Below are positions 1-11,690 of a stretch of 64,000 nt of DNA, in pieces. The DNA lies in assembly GCF_030159795.1 (NCBI RefSeq), contig NZ_BSND01000005.1:310001-374000 (forward strand), read 5' to 3'. Positions within the stretch are counted from its first letter, which is position 1. Each line of letters opens with the position of its first letter. The translations under genes were made by a program, and so were the position numbers. The notes beneath the pieces were generated by a model. It was given only the letters and a program-made list of their open reading frames with translations. It ran no database searches and was not told the origin of the DNA. Source of the stretch: Methylophaga thalassica. GTDB lineage: Bacteria; Pseudomonadota; Gammaproteobacteria; Nitrosococcales; Methylophagaceae.

Positions 1-713
1 TCAAACATATCACGAACACGCGACGCACCCACACCAACAAACATTTCAACGAAGTCAGAACCAGAAATAGAGAAAAACGGTACTTTAGCTTCACCTGCAA
101 TTGCTTTAGCCAGTAAGGTTTTACCTGTACCTGGTGAGCCGGCCATCAAAATACCGCGAGGGATACGACCACCCAGTTTCTGGAACTTGCTTGGATCGCG
201 CAGGAAATCAACCAGTTCAGCCACTTCTTCTTTGGCTTCTTCTACACCAGCGACATCTTTGAAGGTGACTTTAACTTGATCTTCGTTAAGCATGCGCGCT
301 TTGCTTTTACCAAATGACATGGGGTTTTTACCGCCGCCACCTTGCATTTGTCGCATAAAGAAAATCCAGACACCAATCAGTAGAAGCATTGGGAACCATG
401 AGATAAAGATTTGCATCAGTAAGCTGGTTTTTTCTGCTGGTTCCGCTTTGATGGTGACGCCATTATCTAATAAATCACCAATCAAACCGGGATCGTAATC
501 AGGACTATATGTCGTGAATTTACTACCGTCTGTCAGTTCACCTGAAATGGTTCTGCCCTGAATATCAACTCTGGCTACAGCCCCGTTTTTCACGTTGCTG
601 ATAAAGCTAGAATAATCCATGCTGCCTGAATCATTACTTTGTGGACCAAAATTATTAAAAACAGACATCAGCACAACGGCGATGACTACCCACAAAACAA
701 TATTTTTCATCAT
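1..713 (-). CDS. ftsH: ATP-dependent zinc metalloprotease FtsH (N-terminal part, cut by window edge)
   Basis: Membrane-anchored AAA protease that degrades unstable membrane and cytosolic proteins. About 237 N-terminal residues are visible; the family is usually about 640 residues, so the zinc site lies outside the window. Seen: a first membrane segment at about residues 5-22, a periplasmic domain, a second membrane segment at about 101-120, a Gly-rich stretch, then the start of the AAA domain with a Walker A motif GSPGTGKT at 192-199. The family more often has GPPGTGKT. The start beginning MMKN lines up with the E. coli N-terminus as I remember it. It follows rlmE on the same strand with a 38-base gap, the usual ftsJ-ftsH order. 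Confidence 0.95.
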   Translation of the reverse strand, partial: MMKNIVLWVVIAVVLMSVFNNFGPQSNDSGSMDYSSFISNVKNGAVARVDIQGRTISGELTDGSKFTTYSPDYDPGLIGDLLDNGVTIKAEPAEKTSLLMQIFISWFPMLLLIGVWIFFMRQMQGGGGKNPMSFGKSKARMLNEDQVKVTFKDVAGVEEAKEEVAELVDFLRDPSKFQKLGGRIPRGILMAGSPGTGKTLLAKAIAGEAKVPFFSISGSDFVEMFVGVGASRVRDMF

Positions 714-751
714 GTCATTCAATGTAAGGTACCTCTGGTTACCATTAAATG

Positions 752-1369
752 TTATTTGAGACCACGCCCCAACAAATAAACTTCACGACTTCTCGCTCGA
801 GAAGCCCCCGGCTTACGGGTAACAACTTTCGTGAAATTGTCTCTCATTTCTTTCAAAAAAGCTTCGAATCCTTCGCCTTGAAACACTTTGACAAGAAAGC
901 AACCGCTTTTACTTAAATTATTCAATGCAAAATCTAAAGCCAACTCGACCAAGTACATACTTGAAGGCTGATCTATCGACCCTACACCTGTCATATTGGG
1001 GGCCATATCCGATAATACAAGGTCTATTTGCCGACCATCCAATACTTTATTCAATTCATCTAGTACATCGTCTTCACGGAAGTCACCTTGAATAAAATGT
1101 ACTCCAGTCAAAGGGGTCATTTCTAATATATCTAATGCGATGACTTTACCACTATCGCCAACCTTAGCTAAGGCATAGTCGGACCAACCGCCAGGTGCTG
1201 AGCCAAGGTCAACGACACTCATACCAGGACGAATGAGTTTATCTTTATTATCAATTTCTTTTAATTTGAAAGTCGCACGTGAACGATGGCCTTCTTTCTG
1301 AGCCTGTTTGACATACTGATCATCAAAATGTTCTTTTAACCAGCTTTGACTTGATTTACTTCTAGCCAT
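752..1369 (-). CDS. rlmE: 23S rRNA 2'-O-ribose methyltransferase RlmE (FtsJ)
   Basis: Methylates the 2'-hydroxyl of U2552 in the peptidyl-transferase region of 23S rRNA using S-adenosylmethionine, a late step of 50S assembly. The 205 residues are a full-length match to the family. The SAM-binding loop DLGSAPGGW is at 54-62 and the family's K-D-K-E tetrad can be placed at K35, D121 (in DMAP), K161 and E196. It begins one base after the DUF4149 gene and precedes ftsH, the classic pairing of these two heat-shock genes. Confidence 0.95.
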   Translation of the reverse strand: MARSKSSQSWLKEHFDDQYVKQAQKEGHRSRATFKLKEIDNKDKLIRPGMSVVDLGSAPGGWSDYALAKVGDSGKVIALDILEMTPLTGVHFIQGDFREDDVLDELNKVLDGRQIDLVLSDMAPNMTGVGSIDQPSSMYLVELALDFALNNLSKSGCFLVKVFQGEGFEAFLKEMRDNFTKVVTRKPGASRARSREVYLLGRGLK

Positions 1370-1370
1370 A

Positions 1371-1835
1371 TCAGGATGTTTGCTCTGCTTCTGCGCGCTT
1401 GTCTGAAGTTAATACTAACATCAAACCAAGTAAGCTCATTAACATATATATACTCTCACTTAGTTTATGCAGCGTATTAAACCGTTCAGTTAAAACAGGA
1501 TCTGCACGCCAGTCTAATAATTTTATCGATGCCATATCAGGCTGAATAAAAAGCAGAAAGACAACACTCATTATTAACATGGCTAAAATAAGCCAGCTTC
1601 GCCAATAGCGATGAAATGTGGTGACACCAAAAACAAATAACCGGCTTATCAACAAAATACAGGCACTTATAAGGCTTAGAATATTGACGGCATAAAACAA
1701 TTTGCCGGCGTAATCACCGGCAATTGTTAGTTCTAAATTCGCAAAGGCCATTGGTACAGCTAAATATCCTATCGACCATAATGAACCAATCCAAAGGGTC
1801 AAAAGCAATCGTTCACCTGAATAGCCAGACAGCAT
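1371..1835 (-). CDS. DUF4149 integral membrane protein
   Basis: Small membrane protein of 154 residues with about four hydrophobic helices (roughly 8-30, 45-68, 78-98 and 128-145) and a short charged C-terminal tail. The pattern fits DUF4149 (TMEM205-like), whose function is unknown. One base separates it from greA upstream and from rlmE downstream, so it is almost certainly co-transcribed. From memory, a similar gene sits between greA and ftsJ in Pseudomonas; YhbY, often found there, is absent here. Confidence 0.75.
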   Translation of the reverse strand: MLSGYSGERLLLTLWIGSLWSIGYLAVPMAFANLELTIAGDYAGKLFYAVNILSLISACILLISRLFVFGVTTFHRYWRSWLILAMLIMSVVFLLFIQPDMASIKLLDWRADPVLTERFNTLHKLSESIYMLMSLLGLMLVLTSDKRAEAEQTS

Positions 1836-1836
1836 T

Positions 1837-2313
1837 CTACGCCTCGTAGCCTATATCAATAATTTCATATTCGATATTACCGCCTGGCGCTTGCACTGTT
1901 GCTACATCATCAATTTCTTTACCAATCAGTGCACGTGCAATAGGCGAAGATACAGAAATACGATTTAATTTAATATCAGATTCATAGTCACCTACGATCT
2001 GATATTTCACTTCCTGATCAGTATCTATATTTAATAAGGTTACTGTCACCCCGAATACCACGCGGCCTTCTTTAGGCAAAGTAGCCGGGTCGATTATCTG
2101 AGCATTAGACAATACCGACTCCAATTCCTGAATACGACCTTCGATAAAACTTTGCTGCTCTTTTGCTGCGTGGTACTCCGCATTTTCTTTTAAATCACCA
2201 TGTGCGCGGGCTTCTGAAATAGCCGCAACCACTTCAGGCCTTGCCACCATCTTCAGGTGTTTTAATTCTTCTTTAAGTGCTTCAGCACCACGTGAAGTAA
2301 TTGGTACAGCCAT
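1837..2313 (-). CDS. greA: Transcription elongation factor GreA
   Basis: Enters the secondary channel of RNA polymerase and stimulates cleavage of backtracked transcripts. At 158 residues it equals the E. coli length. The N-terminal coiled coil carries the signature around residues 34-52 with the acidic tip residues D40 and E43 (GDLKENAEY), followed by the C-terminal FKBP-like domain. Its ATG overlaps the last base of the carB stop codon, indicating coupled translation with carB. Confidence 0.97.
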   Translation of the reverse strand: MAVPITSRGAEALKEELKHLKMVARPEVVAAISEARAHGDLKENAEYHAAKEQQSFIEGRIQELESVLSNAQIIDPATLPKEGRVVFGVTVTLLNIDTDQEVKYQIVGDYESDIKLNRISVSSPIARALIGKEIDDVATVQAPGGNIEYEIIDIGYEA

Positions 2314-5300
2314 TAATTTAACTCTCCATGCAAAGATTGCAGCCTGTTTACTGAGCCAATATCTTCGCTATTTAATGCTTGAACAGTGGCTCTAGCAGCT
2401 GCCAATGTTGTCGTATAGTTGACTTGATGCTGCAGTGCTGCACGACGAATTTCTCTTGAATCGGCAACAGATTGGCGACCTTCGGTCGTATTCACAATCA
2501 AGTCAATTTCATCATTTTTAATCATATCGACGATATGAGGTTGACCTTCCGCGACTTTGTTCACAGGCTCACAATTCACACCCGCTTCTTCTAATACACG
2601 CTGTGTGCCTCGTGTAGCGAGCAATGCAAAACCAAGTGAGGACAGGTCTTTCGCAATTTGTATAACAGCTACCTTATCAGCCTCACGCACACTGATAAAG
2701 GCTTTGCCTCCAGTAGGCAGTACAACTGAAGCGGCTAACTGTGATTTTGCAAAAGCTTCACCAAATGTTCTGCCGACCCCCATGACTTCACCCGTCGATT
2801 TCATTTCAGGGCCAAGAATAGGATCAACGCCTTGGAATTTAATGAATGGGAATACCGCTTCTTTAACAGAGTAATAAGAAGGAATGACCTCTTTCGTTAC
2901 GCCTTGGTCCACTAGTGAACGACCCGCCATAGCTCTCGCAGCAATCTTAGCTAACGGCACACCAATGGATTTCGACACATAAGGCACCGTACGTGACGCA
3001 CGTGGATTGACTTCAAGAATATAGATTTGCTCACCCTTGATGGCAAACTGCGTATTCATTAAACCTTTTACGCCGAGCTCTAACGCCATTTGACGTACTT
3101 GCTCACGCAACTGGTCCTGTGTTGCCTGACTCAGGCTATATGGAGGTAAAGCACAAGCAGAGTCACCAGAGTGAACACCAGCTTGTTCAATGTGTTCCAT
3201 AATGCCGCCAATCAGTACATCTTTACCATCGCAGATAGCATCAACATCGACTTCAATAGCATCATCAAGGAAACGGTCTAATAAAACGGGCGATTCATTC
3301 GATACTTTCACCGCATTCAGCATATAACGTTGTAATTCTTCTTCGTTATAAACGATTTCCATCGCGCGTCCACCCAATACATACGAGGGACGTACCACTA
3401 AGGGATAACCAATTTCCGATGCTAATGCGACAGCGGTATCAACAGAATGGGCCAGTCTATTTGGTGGTTGTAACAAGTTCAGTTTCTCAACCATTTGCTG
3501 GAAACGTTCACGGTCTTCTGCGTGATCAATCGCATCTGGTGATGTTCCGATAATAGGAACACCCGCAGCTTCTAGTGCACGCGCCAGTTTTAATGGTGTT
3601 TGACCACCGAACTGTACGATGACCCCTTTCGGTTTTTCCAGTTCGACGATTTCTAATACATCTTCCAATGTTAATGATTCGAAATACAAACGATCTGAGG
3701 TGTCGTAATCGGTTGAAACCGTTTCAGGGTTACAGTTAACCATGATGGTTTCATAACCGTCTTCACGTAAGGCCAATGCCGCATGAACACAGCAATAGTC
3801 AAACTCAATACCCTGACCGATACGGTTAGGACCACCACCCAGAATCATAATCTTGTCACGATCACTTGGGTTGGCTTCACATTCCATATCGTAAGTTGAA
3901 TACATATACGCCGTGCCAGTTGCAAACTCAGCACCACAGGTATCAACGCGTTTATAGACCGGACGTACTTGCATCGCCTGACGATACTCACGGATCTGTT
4001 TTTCTGTTTTTTGTAACAGTTTAGCCAATCGTGAATCAGAGAAACCTTTGCGTTTTAAGGCATACATTTCCTGCTGATCGATATCGTTAAGCGAGCATTC
4101 TTTAAGTTGATTTTCTAATGTCACCAACTCTTCAATTTGAATCAAGAACCATGGGTCTATATGAGTCAGCTTTTGAATTTCATCAAAACTGAAACCATAA
4201 CGGAAGGCATCTGCTACGTACCATAAACGATCTGAGCCCGGTAAACTCAGCTCACGGCGTAATGTTTCTGCTATGTTTTCTTCGCTAAGATCAATAACTT
4301 CTGTCAGGCCATCGCGATCGATTTCCAATCCACGTAAGGCTTTTTGTAATGATTCCTGGAAGTTACGTCCAATAGCCATCACCTCACCGACAGACTTCAT
4401 CTGCGTACTTAGACGGTTATCAGCCTGTGGGAATTTTTCAAACGTAAAACGCGGTACTTTTGTCACCACGTAATCGATTGTTGGCTCAAACGAAGCCGGT
4501 GTCGCGTTACCGGTAATTTCGTTTTGCAATTCGTCTAGTGTATAGCCTACTGCCAGTTTTGCAGCGACTTTCGCGATAGGGAAACCTGTTGCTTTAGAGG
4601 CCAGGGCTGAAGAACGCGAGACACGTGGATTCATCTCAATGATAATCAGACGGCCTGTTTCTGGATTAACAGCAAACTGTACGTTTGAACCACCGGTATC
4701 CACACCAATTTCACGCAATACTGCCAGAGAGGCATTACGCATGATTTGATATTCTTTATCTGTCAGGGTTTGAGCTGGGGCAACGGTGATTGAATCACCT
4801 GTGTGTACGCCCATAGGATCCAGATTTTCAATGGAACAGATAATGATGGCGTTATCTTTACGGTCACGCACCACTTCCATTTCATACTCTTTCCAGCCTA
4901 TGATTGACTCTTCAATCAGTAATTCAGAAGTTGGGCTGAGGTATAAACCTCGCTGACAGATTTCAATAAAATCCTGCTTGTTATAAGCGATACCACCGCC
5001 ACTACCGCCCATCGTAAAAGAAGGACGGATAATCACTGGGAAACCAAATTTTTCTTGAACCTGTAAGGCTTCGTCCAGCGTGTGTGCAATATCAGATTGT
5101 GGCATATCCAGACCGATTTTACGCATAGCCTCACGGAATAAGTCACGGTCTTCAGCTTTGTTAATAGCTTCACTATCAGCACCGATCATTTCGACACCGA
5201 ATTGTTCTAAAATACCGTGTTTTTCCAGATCCAGTGCACAGTTAAGCGCTGTCTGTCCGCCCATAGTAGGCAAAATGGCATCTGGACGTTCTGCTTCAAT

Positions 5301-5531
5301 GACTTTGCTTACAGCTTGCCAGGTAACCGGTTCGATGTAAGTGGCATCTGCCATATTAGGGTCAGTCATGATCGTGGCTGGATTCGAGTTCACCAGAATG
5401 ACACGATAACCTTCTTCTCGCAGCGCTTTACACGCTTGTGCACCAGAATAATCGAATTCACAGGCTTGACCGATAACAATCGGTCCTGCACCCAGAATCA
5501 GAATACTTTGAATATCAGTACGTTTAGCCAT
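2313..5531 (-). CDS. carB: Carbamoyl-phosphate synthase large subunit
   Basis: Makes carbamoyl phosphate from bicarbonate, ammonia (from CarA glutaminase) and two ATP, feeding both pyrimidine and arginine synthesis. The 1072 residues match the bacterial length. Two homologous ATP-grasp halves are visible (carboxyphosphate half about 1-400, carbamoyl-phosphate half about 550-935), separated by the oligomerisation domain and followed by the MGS-like allosteric domain (about 936-1072). Each half repeats the motif pair [20 protein letters not shown] and [22 protein letters not shown]. Starts six bases after the carA stop. Confidence 0.98.
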   Translation of the reverse strand: MAKRTDIQSILILGAGPIVIGQACEFDYSGAQACKALREEGYRVILVNSNPATIMTDPNMADATYIEPVTWQAVSKVIEAERPDAILPTMGGQTALNCALDLEKHGILEQFGVEMIGADSEAINKAEDRDLFREAMRKIGLDMPQSDIAHTLDEALQVQEKFGFPVIIRPSFTMGGSGGGIAYNKQDFIEICQRGLYLSPTSELLIEESIIGWKEYEMEVVRDRKDNAIIICSIENLDPMGVHTGDSITVAPAQTLTDKEYQIMRNASLAVLREIGVDTGGSNVQFAVNPETGRLIIIEMNPRVSRSSALASKATGFPIAKVAAKLAVGYTLDELQNEITGNATPASFEPTIDYVVTKVPRFTFEKFPQADNRLSTQMKSVGEVMAIGRNFQESLQKALRGLEIDRDGLTEVIDLSEENIAETLRRELSLPGSDRLWYVADAFRYGFSFDEIQKLTHIDPWFLIQIEELVTLENQLKECSLNDIDQQEMYALKRKGFSDSRLAKLLQKTEKQIREYRQAMQVRPVYKRVDTCGAEFATGTAYMYSTYDMECEANPSDRDKIMILGGGPNRIGQGIEFDYCCVHAALALREDGYETIMVNCNPETVSTDYDTSDRLYFESLTLEDVLEIVELEKPKGVIVQFGGQTPLKLARALEAAGVPIIGTSPDAIDHAEDRERFQQMVEKLNLLQPPNRLAHSVDTAVALASEIGYPLVVRPSYVLGGRAMEIVYNEEELQRYMLNAVKVSNESPVLLDRFLDDAIEVDVDAICDGKDVLIGGIMEHIEQAGVHSGDSACALPPYSLSQATQDQLREQVRQMALELGVKGLMNTQFAIKGEQIYILEVNPRASRTVPYVSKSIGVPLAKIAARAMAGRSLVDQGVTKEVIPSYYSVKEAVFPFIKFQGVDPILGPEMKSTGEVMGVGRTFGEAFAKSQLAASVVLPTGGKAFISVREADKVAVIQIAKDLSSLGFALLATRGTQRVLEEAGVNCEPVNKVAEGQPHIVDMIKNDEIDLIVNTTEGRQSVADSREIRRAALQHQVNYTTTLAAARATVQALNSEDIGSVNRLQSLHGELN

Positions 5532-5537
5532 CGTGTG

Positions 5538-6668
5538 TTATTTACCCGTTGCTTGTTCAAGTAGATCGATGAAGTGATCAAAAAGTGGAGCTGCGTCTTG
5601 CGGACCAGGACTTGCTTCAGGATGTCCCTGGAAACTAAATGCTGGCTTGCTGACGTGGTGGATACCTTGCAAGGTGCCATCGAATAATGATCTGTGCGTT
5701 GCTGTCAATGTGTCTGGCAGTGTTTCTTCATCTACGGCAAAGCCATGATTCTGGCTGGTAATCATAACCAATCCCGCCAGCAGTTCTTGCACAGGATGGT
5801 TAGCACCATGATGACCAAACTTCATTTTGACTGTTTTGGCGCCACAGGCGAGACCTAACAATTGGTGACCAAGGCAGATACCGAAGGTCGGGATATCTTT
5901 TTCCAGCAACGTTTGAATCGCACTTATCGCATAATCACAGGGTTCAGGATCACCAGGACCATTTGATAGGAATACCCCATCCGGATTGAGGGCTAAAACT
6001 TCTTCAACAGGGGTTTGTGCCGGCACGACAGTCAGCTTGCAACCGCGCTCAACCAACATTCTGAGAATGTTTTTCTTGGCACCATAGTCATAAGCCACCA
6101 CATGATATTTCGGTTCAGCCGCTTTAGACTGACCATCAATATGCCAGCAGGCCTCATCCCAGACATAAGATGCTTTTGTGCTGACTTCTTTGGCAAGATC
6201 CAGCCCTTTTAAACCTTGAAAGCCTTTTGCAGCAGCGATAGCCGCTTCAATGTCAATGTTATCACCTGCGACGATGCAGCCTTTCATTGCCCCTTTTTCA
6301 CGAATCAAACGTGTTAGTGAGCGTGTATCAATACCTGCCAAGCCGACGATATTGTGTTTGACTAGGTAAGCATCCAATGCTTGTTCACTTCTCCAGCTGC
6401 TTACAACAGGAGACAGTTCTCGAATAATAAGTCCACTTGCGTAAACGTTGTCAGATTCTTCATCCTCATCATTAACACCGGTATTTCCGATATGAGGATA
6501 GGTTAATGTGACTATTTGTCGACAATAAGAAGGATCGGTCAGGATTTCCTGATAGCCAGTCATTGACGTGTTAAAAACAACTTCACCGACTGACTGGCCA
6601 ATGGCTCCAATCGATTCGCCGTGATAAACCGTGCCGTCTTCAAGAGCAAGTAACGCACTCGTTCGCAA
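5538..6668 (-). CDS. carA: Carbamoyl-phosphate synthase small (glutaminase) subunit
   Basis: Class I glutamine amidotransferase that supplies ammonia to CarB. 376 residues, full length. The catalytic triad is visible as C265 (GICLGHQ), H349 and E351 (QGHPEAS). The chosen start is a TTG at 6668: the resulting N-terminus [12 protein letters not shown] lines up with the E. coli protein, and a strong GGAGG lies six bases upstream. An out-of-frame ATG at 6706 with its own good ribosome site opens a 48-codon frame overlapping the carA start, and a terminator-like hairpin lies in the leader; see the separate entry. Confidence 0.97.
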   Translation of the reverse strand: MRTSALLALEDGTVYHGESIGAIGQSVGEVVFNTSMTGYQEILTDPSYCRQIVTLTYPHIGNTGVNDEDEESDNVYASGLIIRELSPVVSSWRSEQALDAYLVKHNIVGLAGIDTRSLTRLIREKGAMKGCIVAGDNIDIEAAIAAAKGFQGLKGLDLAKEVSTKASYVWDEACWHIDGQSKAAEPKYHVVAYDYGAKKNILRMLVERGCKLTVVPAQTPVEEVLALNPDGVFLSNGPGDPEPCDYAISAIQTLLEKDIPTFGICLGHQLLGLACGAKTVKMKFGHHGANHPVQELLAGLVMITSQNHGFAVDEETLPDTLTATHRSLFDGTLQGIHHVSKPAFSFQGHPEASPGPQDAAPLFDHFIDLLEQATGK

Positions 6669-6683
6669 GGGAAACCTCCACCA

Positions 6684-6719
6684 GATAAAAATAATGGGGC
6701 AAACATGACGTTCTCCCCA
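6684..6719 (-). promoter_or_regulatory. Possible attenuator hairpin in the carA leader
   Basis: On the minus strand TGGGG (6719-6715) can pair with CCCCA (6699-6695), with an inner AAC/GTT helix, and is followed at once by the U-rich stretch ATTATTTTTAT (6694-6684) before the carA ribosome site. This looks like a weak intrinsic terminator. The hairpin holds the ATG (6706) of a 48-codon frame preceded by GGGGAGA. Attenuation by coupled translation is inferred; the outer stem is only five pairs with an internal loop. Confidence 0.35.
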
Positions 6720-6831
6720 GACAAAATCTTTGCAATTTTATCGCAAAACAGCCGGTCGAGTCCACGCTAAAAACGATTATCCTTCAGCGTTGGCGATAAC
6801 TGTTTCAATTTCCTGAAGTGTATCTAGGATT

Positions 6832-7644
6832 CTATATATAAAGTTCCGGTCTGCGATGTGTGTGTAGCGGCATATTTGACCGAACCTGACGCAGATACTC
6901 AATATCCATTCGACTCAGGGTGAGGCCGACTCTTTCAGGTGCACAGCACAGGATACTTCCCCAGGGATCAATAATGACGCTACTACCATATGAAATGCGA
7001 TCACCATAATGCTTCCCCCACTGATTCGGCGCAACAATATAGACCTGATTTTCGATAGCCCTTGCAATTAACAGCGGTAACCAGTGATGTTTACCTGTGT
7101 GGAGAAAAAATGCCGCCGGAACAAAAATAATTTCAGCGCCTTTGTCTGACAGTGATCGAAACAAGTCCGGAAAACGTAAGTCATAACAAATGCTAAATCC
7201 CAGCCGACCCAGCTCATGATCAATCACCACTGTTTTACTACCCGGCTTTATCCCGGCTGATTCCATATACCCCAGTGGAACGGCGTCACACATATGAATT
7301 TTCTGATAGCGAGCTTTTTCAGTGCCATCGCGGTCAATGAAGATAGACGTATTGAACAACCTTCCACTGTTTTCATCAGTGATTTCATACACACTGCCCA
7401 GCAAGAGGGCACAATTACTCTGTTTGGCAAGCTGGCTAAAGCGAGGCAGGATATCCGTTTCCAGTTTCTCGGCCACATCATGCTTCGCTGAATGGTCATT
7501 ACCGACATAGAGAAAGGTTTCAGGAAAGGCTAAAAGATTGAGCTTTCGCTCAGCGGCTTCTGCAATCATATACTCAGAAAAAGCCAGATTATCTTCATAG
7601 CTTTCGGACGAATTCATCTGCACGATGCCTACATCAATTACCAT
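6832..7644 (-). CDS. Carbon-nitrogen hydrolase (nitrilase superfamily), Nit/deaminated-glutathione amidase-like
   Basis: Cytosolic amidase of about 270 residues. The Glu-Lys-Cys catalytic triad of the superfamily is visible at E42 (AFPETF), K115 (YQKIHMCD) and C153 (SICYDLRFPDLFR), numbered from the ATG at 7644. The last motif and C-terminal PWG region resemble Nit1-type deaminated-glutathione amidases and related omega-amidases; the substrate cannot be settled from sequence. A GTG at 7647 is also in frame, but AAGG is better spaced for the ATG. It is divergent from hemB and upstream of carA by 163 bases, so probably a separate unit from carAB. Confidence 0.85.
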   Translation of the reverse strand: MVIDVGIVQMNSSESYEDNLAFSEYMIAEAAERKLNLLAFPETFLYVGNDHSAKHDVAEKLETDILPRFSQLAKQSNCALLLGSVYEITDENSGRLFNTSIFIDRDGTEKARYQKIHMCDAVPLGYMESAGIKPGSKTVVIDHELGRLGFSICYDLRFPDLFRSLSDKGAEIIFVPAAFFLHTGKHHWLPLLIARAIENQVYIVAPNQWGKHYGDRISYGSSVIIDPWGSILCCAPERVGLTLSRMDIEYLRQVRSNMPLHTHRRPELYI

Positions 7645-7788
7645 CACATCACCTTATCTTTAATGCGGTTAATCCCCTGTAGCGAAAATATAACAAAAAT
7701 ACGCTCTACACAAACTCATGCCAGACACATTAGAAAATCACTGGTGACATTAGCATTGCTTGGGTATATTGGAGTGTTTAATGTGTAA

Positions 7789-8817
<1,029 letters not shown>

Positions 8818-8844
8818 TTCTCAAGAAATTTATTAGCTATATCT

Positions 8845-9672
8845 ATGACAGATAAATATGCCGTTATCGGCCACCCAATTAAACATAGTAAATCACCTTT
8901 TATTCATGCGGAGTTTGCCAAACAATGTCAGCAGGATATTGAATACACCTCAATAGAAGTGCCACTGGACTCGCTAGCTTCAAGTCTTCAGCAACTACGT
9001 GATGTTCTGAAATTAAAAGGCATTAATATCACCGTTCCATTTAAGGAACAGGCATGGGAGCTGGCAGACAATTTATCGGACCGTGCTCAACGTGCCGGTG
9101 CGATAAACACCGTGATGTTTGAAAACAACGGTTCGATGTTTGGAGACAATACTGATGGCATTGGTTTATGTCGTGATCTTGAAAACCATGATGTCAACTT
9201 AAAAGATAAACGGGTTTTATTAATTGGTGCAGGCGGTGCAGCGCGTGGTGTGATTGCTCCGTTAATGACCTACCAACCTGCTGAGCTTTTTATTGCCAAT
9301 AGAACCGCCAGCAAAGCGAAAAAACTGGCAGAACTATTTGCTGATTTAGGCCAGATTCAGGGAGGTGGCTTTAGTGAGGTAAATAGTCACTTCGACGTGA
9401 TTATCAATGCCACAGCAGCAAGCTTACAAGGTGAAGTGCCAGATTTACCGGCCAGCATTTTTACTGAGCAAACCTGTTGTTACGACATGATGTATGCCAA
9501 TACCGACACCGCTTTCATTGAATGGGCTAAAAAACATAATGTCAGCAAGACAGTAGATGGCTTAGGCATGCTTGTCGAACAAGCTGCCGAAGCTTTTTAT
9601 CTCTGGCGAAAAGTCAGGCCTGACACCGGCTCAGTCATGCAAAAGCTTCGGGACGATATGCAAGCGAGCTGA
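8845..9672 (+). CDS. aroE: Shikimate dehydrogenase (NADP+)
   Basis: Reduces 3-dehydroshikimate to shikimate with NADPH in aromatic amino-acid synthesis. 275 residues, normal length. Catalytic K67 (TVPFKE) and D104 (DNTDG) are present; the Rossmann loop GAGGAA is at 128-133 and NRT (152-154) is the typical NADP-phosphate site. The shikimate-binding SKSP is at 15-18. Follows hemB closely and ends just before a strong hairpin. Confidence 0.97.
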   Translation: MTDKYAVIGHPIKHSKSPFIHAEFAKQCQQDIEYTSIEVPLDSLASSLQQLRDVLKLKGINITVPFKEQAWELADNLSDRAQRAGAINTVMFENNGSMFGDNTDGIGLCRDLENHDVNLKDKRVLLIGAGGAARGVIAPLMTYQPAELFIANRTASKAKKLAELFADLGQIQGGGFSEVNSHFDVIINATAASLQGEVPDLPASIFTEQTCCYDMMYANTDTAFIEWAKKHNVSKTVDGLGMLVEQAAEAFYLWRKVRPDTGSVMQKLRDDMQAS

Positions 9673-9690
9673 GCGTACCCTACTCTAAAA

Positions 9691-9720
9691 AATAAAGCCT
9701 GCAAAAGCAGGCTTTATTTA
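9691..9720. terminator. Bidirectional intrinsic terminator between aroE and the MFS gene
   Basis: A perfect 12-base-pair stem (AATAAAGCCTGC with GCAGGCTTTATT) with an AAAA loop. A short T-rich tail on each strand makes it usable by both convergent genes. Confidence 0.85.
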
Positions 9721-9738
9721 TTCTGAAAGCATTCAAAA

Positions 9739-11478
9739 CTATTTATGCTCTTCAGCTAATTCCGGATGCGTATTGTGAACATGATGTTTGTCTCTTACCG
9801 GACGGATAGATAAATTTGCAATAAACGCAATGATCAATAGTCCTGCCATGGCGAACATGGTTGAGTTATATAAGCTAGGTGTTGGATCCAAAGTCCCTGC
9901 CGGTGCAATTTCCATCAACTGCGAAATAGACACCGTTTTTGCCGCAATCAATTGATCGAGATTATCGATACTCGCCCCGAATTTTTGCAAAAAGGCGGCC
10001 GGCTCCACTTTGGTGGCTAGTTCATGTAAGACTTTATTCAGCGAGTTTTCGCGTAAATGCGTAATGACATAAGGTCCCAAAATACCTGCCGTGCTCCAGG
10101 CGGTTAATAAGCGACCGTGGATGCCACCCACATGCATCGTACCGAAAATATCAGCCAGATAAGCAGGAATAGTGGCAAAACCACCACCATACATTGTGAA
10201 GATAATCATGGTTACCGCATAAAACATGACTAATGCGGTCACACTCGGACTCACACTGGCTTGCGTTGCAATATAGGGAATAGATAAATACAGCAATGCG
10301 CCCAGAACAAAAAAGCAATGATAGGTATTCTTACGACCAATATAGTCAGACGCTGTTGACCATAAAAAACGGCCTGACATATTAAAAACACTGATCATCA
10401 ACACATAGGTGGCTGCAAAACTGGCGTCGACGATACCTGGCAAGCTGGGGCTAAAGATATCGGTAATCATGGTTTTTGCGACACCAATCACCCCAATCCC
10501 CGCTGTCACGTTAAAACATAAGACGATCCATAGTTGATAAAACTGAGGAGTTTTTAATGCTTGATCAATATGAACGTGATTATCTGTAATCAGACGATTT
10601 TTTGTTGATTCATTTTTAGCTGGAGGAGTCCAGTTTTCAGGTTTCCAGTCTTTTGCTGGTACGCGGAAACTAAACGCTGCTATTGTCATCACGATGAAGT
10701 AAACAATGCCCAGCGTAATAAATACGCTGGTAGCACCAGTATCACCAGTACCGACGACATACACCCCTTCTGGCCCTGCAACCGGGGTTTTCAACATATC
10801 AGCAGCAGAAGCAATGACCACTTCAACTTGTTGGCCAGCCACCTCAGCATAACGTCTGCCTGCCTCCGTTATCAGGTTAACATCCGTCACTTTGCCCAAA
10901 TATTCCGGCATCTGATAATACAAACTCAGTAGGTAAGTTATCAGTGGTGCGCCAATCATCGCGCCACCGCCAAAACCCATAATGGCAATCCCCGTTGCCA
11001 TTCCTCGTCGGTCAGGGAACCAGCGAATCAGTGTGCTCACCGGTGTGACATAAGCCAGCCCCAATCCACAGCCACCAATAGCGCCATAACCTAAATAGAT
11101 AAGCCAAAGTTCATGTGTGGCAATACCGATACTACCGACAAGAAAACCACCACCCCATAAACAGGCAGCAAGAAATCCGGTGGCTCTTGGTCCGACTTCT
11201 TCCAGCCATTTACCGCCAATAGCAGCAGCTAAACCCAAAAAAACAATGGCTGTTGAGAATATCCAGACTACTGATGAAAAGCTCCAGTCATCGGCAGCAC
11301 TCGCTACCACACCAAATTGTTTTGTTAACGCAGGATTAAAAATACTCCACGCATACACTGAACCAATACATAAATGGATAGCAACAGATGCTGGCGCGAT
11401 TAACCAGCGATTAAACCCGGGTTTGGCAATGATATGTTTCTTGGTTAGCCGAGCGGCTAGCTTGTCGAACAATGACAT
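9739..11478 (-). CDS. MFS transporter, OFA (oxalate/formate antiporter-like) family
   Basis: Inner-membrane secondary transporter of 579 residues with 12 predicted helices, longer than the usual 400-430 of this family. Typical OFA features include the N-terminal NRW-LIAPASV entry to helix 1 and the Gly-rich helices 4-5. The substrate, a small mono- or dicarboxylate by family analogy, is not determined. The extra length lies in two stretches predicted to face the periplasm: about residues 190-250 (between helices 5 and 6) and about 478-535 (between helices 11 and 12). The C-terminus is His-rich. GAGG precedes the ATG by about ten bases. It lies downstream of 6S RNA, where many Gammaproteobacteria have the fau gene. 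Confidence 0.85.
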   Translation of the reverse strand: MSLFDKLAARLTKKHIIAKPGFNRWLIAPASVAIHLCIGSVYAWSIFNPALTKQFGVVASAADDWSFSSVVWIFSTAIVFLGLAAAIGGKWLEEVGPRATGFLAACLWGGGFLVGSIGIATHELWLIYLGYGAIGGCGLGLAYVTPVSTLIRWFPDRRGMATGIAIMGFGGGAMIGAPLITYLLSLYYQMPEYLGKVTDVNLITEAGRRYAEVAGQQVEVVIASAADMLKTPVAGPEGVYVVGTGDTGATSVFITLGIVYFIVMTIAAFSFRVPAKDWKPENWTPPAKNESTKNRLITDNHVHIDQALKTPQFYQLWIVLCFNVTAGIGVIGVAKTMITDIFSPSLPGIVDASFAATYVLMISVFNMSGRFLWSTASDYIGRKNTYHCFFVLGALLYLSIPYIATQASVSPSVTALVMFYAVTMIIFTMYGGGFATIPAYLADIFGTMHVGGIHGRLLTAWSTAGILGPYVITHLRENSLNKVLHELATKVEPAAFLQKFGASIDNLDQLIAAKTVSISQLMEIAPAGTLDPTPSLYNSTMFAMAGLLIIAFIANLSIRPVRDKHHVHNTHPELAEEHK

Positions 11479-11690
11479 CAGTAATATTCCTCTCTAGATA
11501 TAGTTATTATGTTTTTCAGCAACATATCACAACTATTCATCAAGACGGAACCGCCATAGCAAAAAAGCCGAAAAAAGCGACTCAGAGATTATTTACAATG
11601 GCGTATAAACAGACAAAGAAAAACATCCCCACCGCTAATGACCGGCTTCTTATTGTGATTAGGATCAGGTGAGGATGAAGGGGAAGTTGA
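11479..11690. other. Intergenic stretch between the MFS gene and 6S RNA
   Basis: No credible coding frame. It must hold the MFS promoter and the 3' trailer of 6S RNA on the minus strand. No clear intrinsic terminator or consensus promoter was recognised. Confidence 0.5.

Noticed and set aside
5217-5564. 115-codon plus-strand frame over the carB start
   Set aside because: Antisense to carB and carA with no start signal; no protein family recognised.
6560-6706. 48-codon leader ORF as a genuine gene
   Set aside because: It has a good ribosome site but mostly overlaps carA out of frame, so it is kept only as a possible regulatory element.
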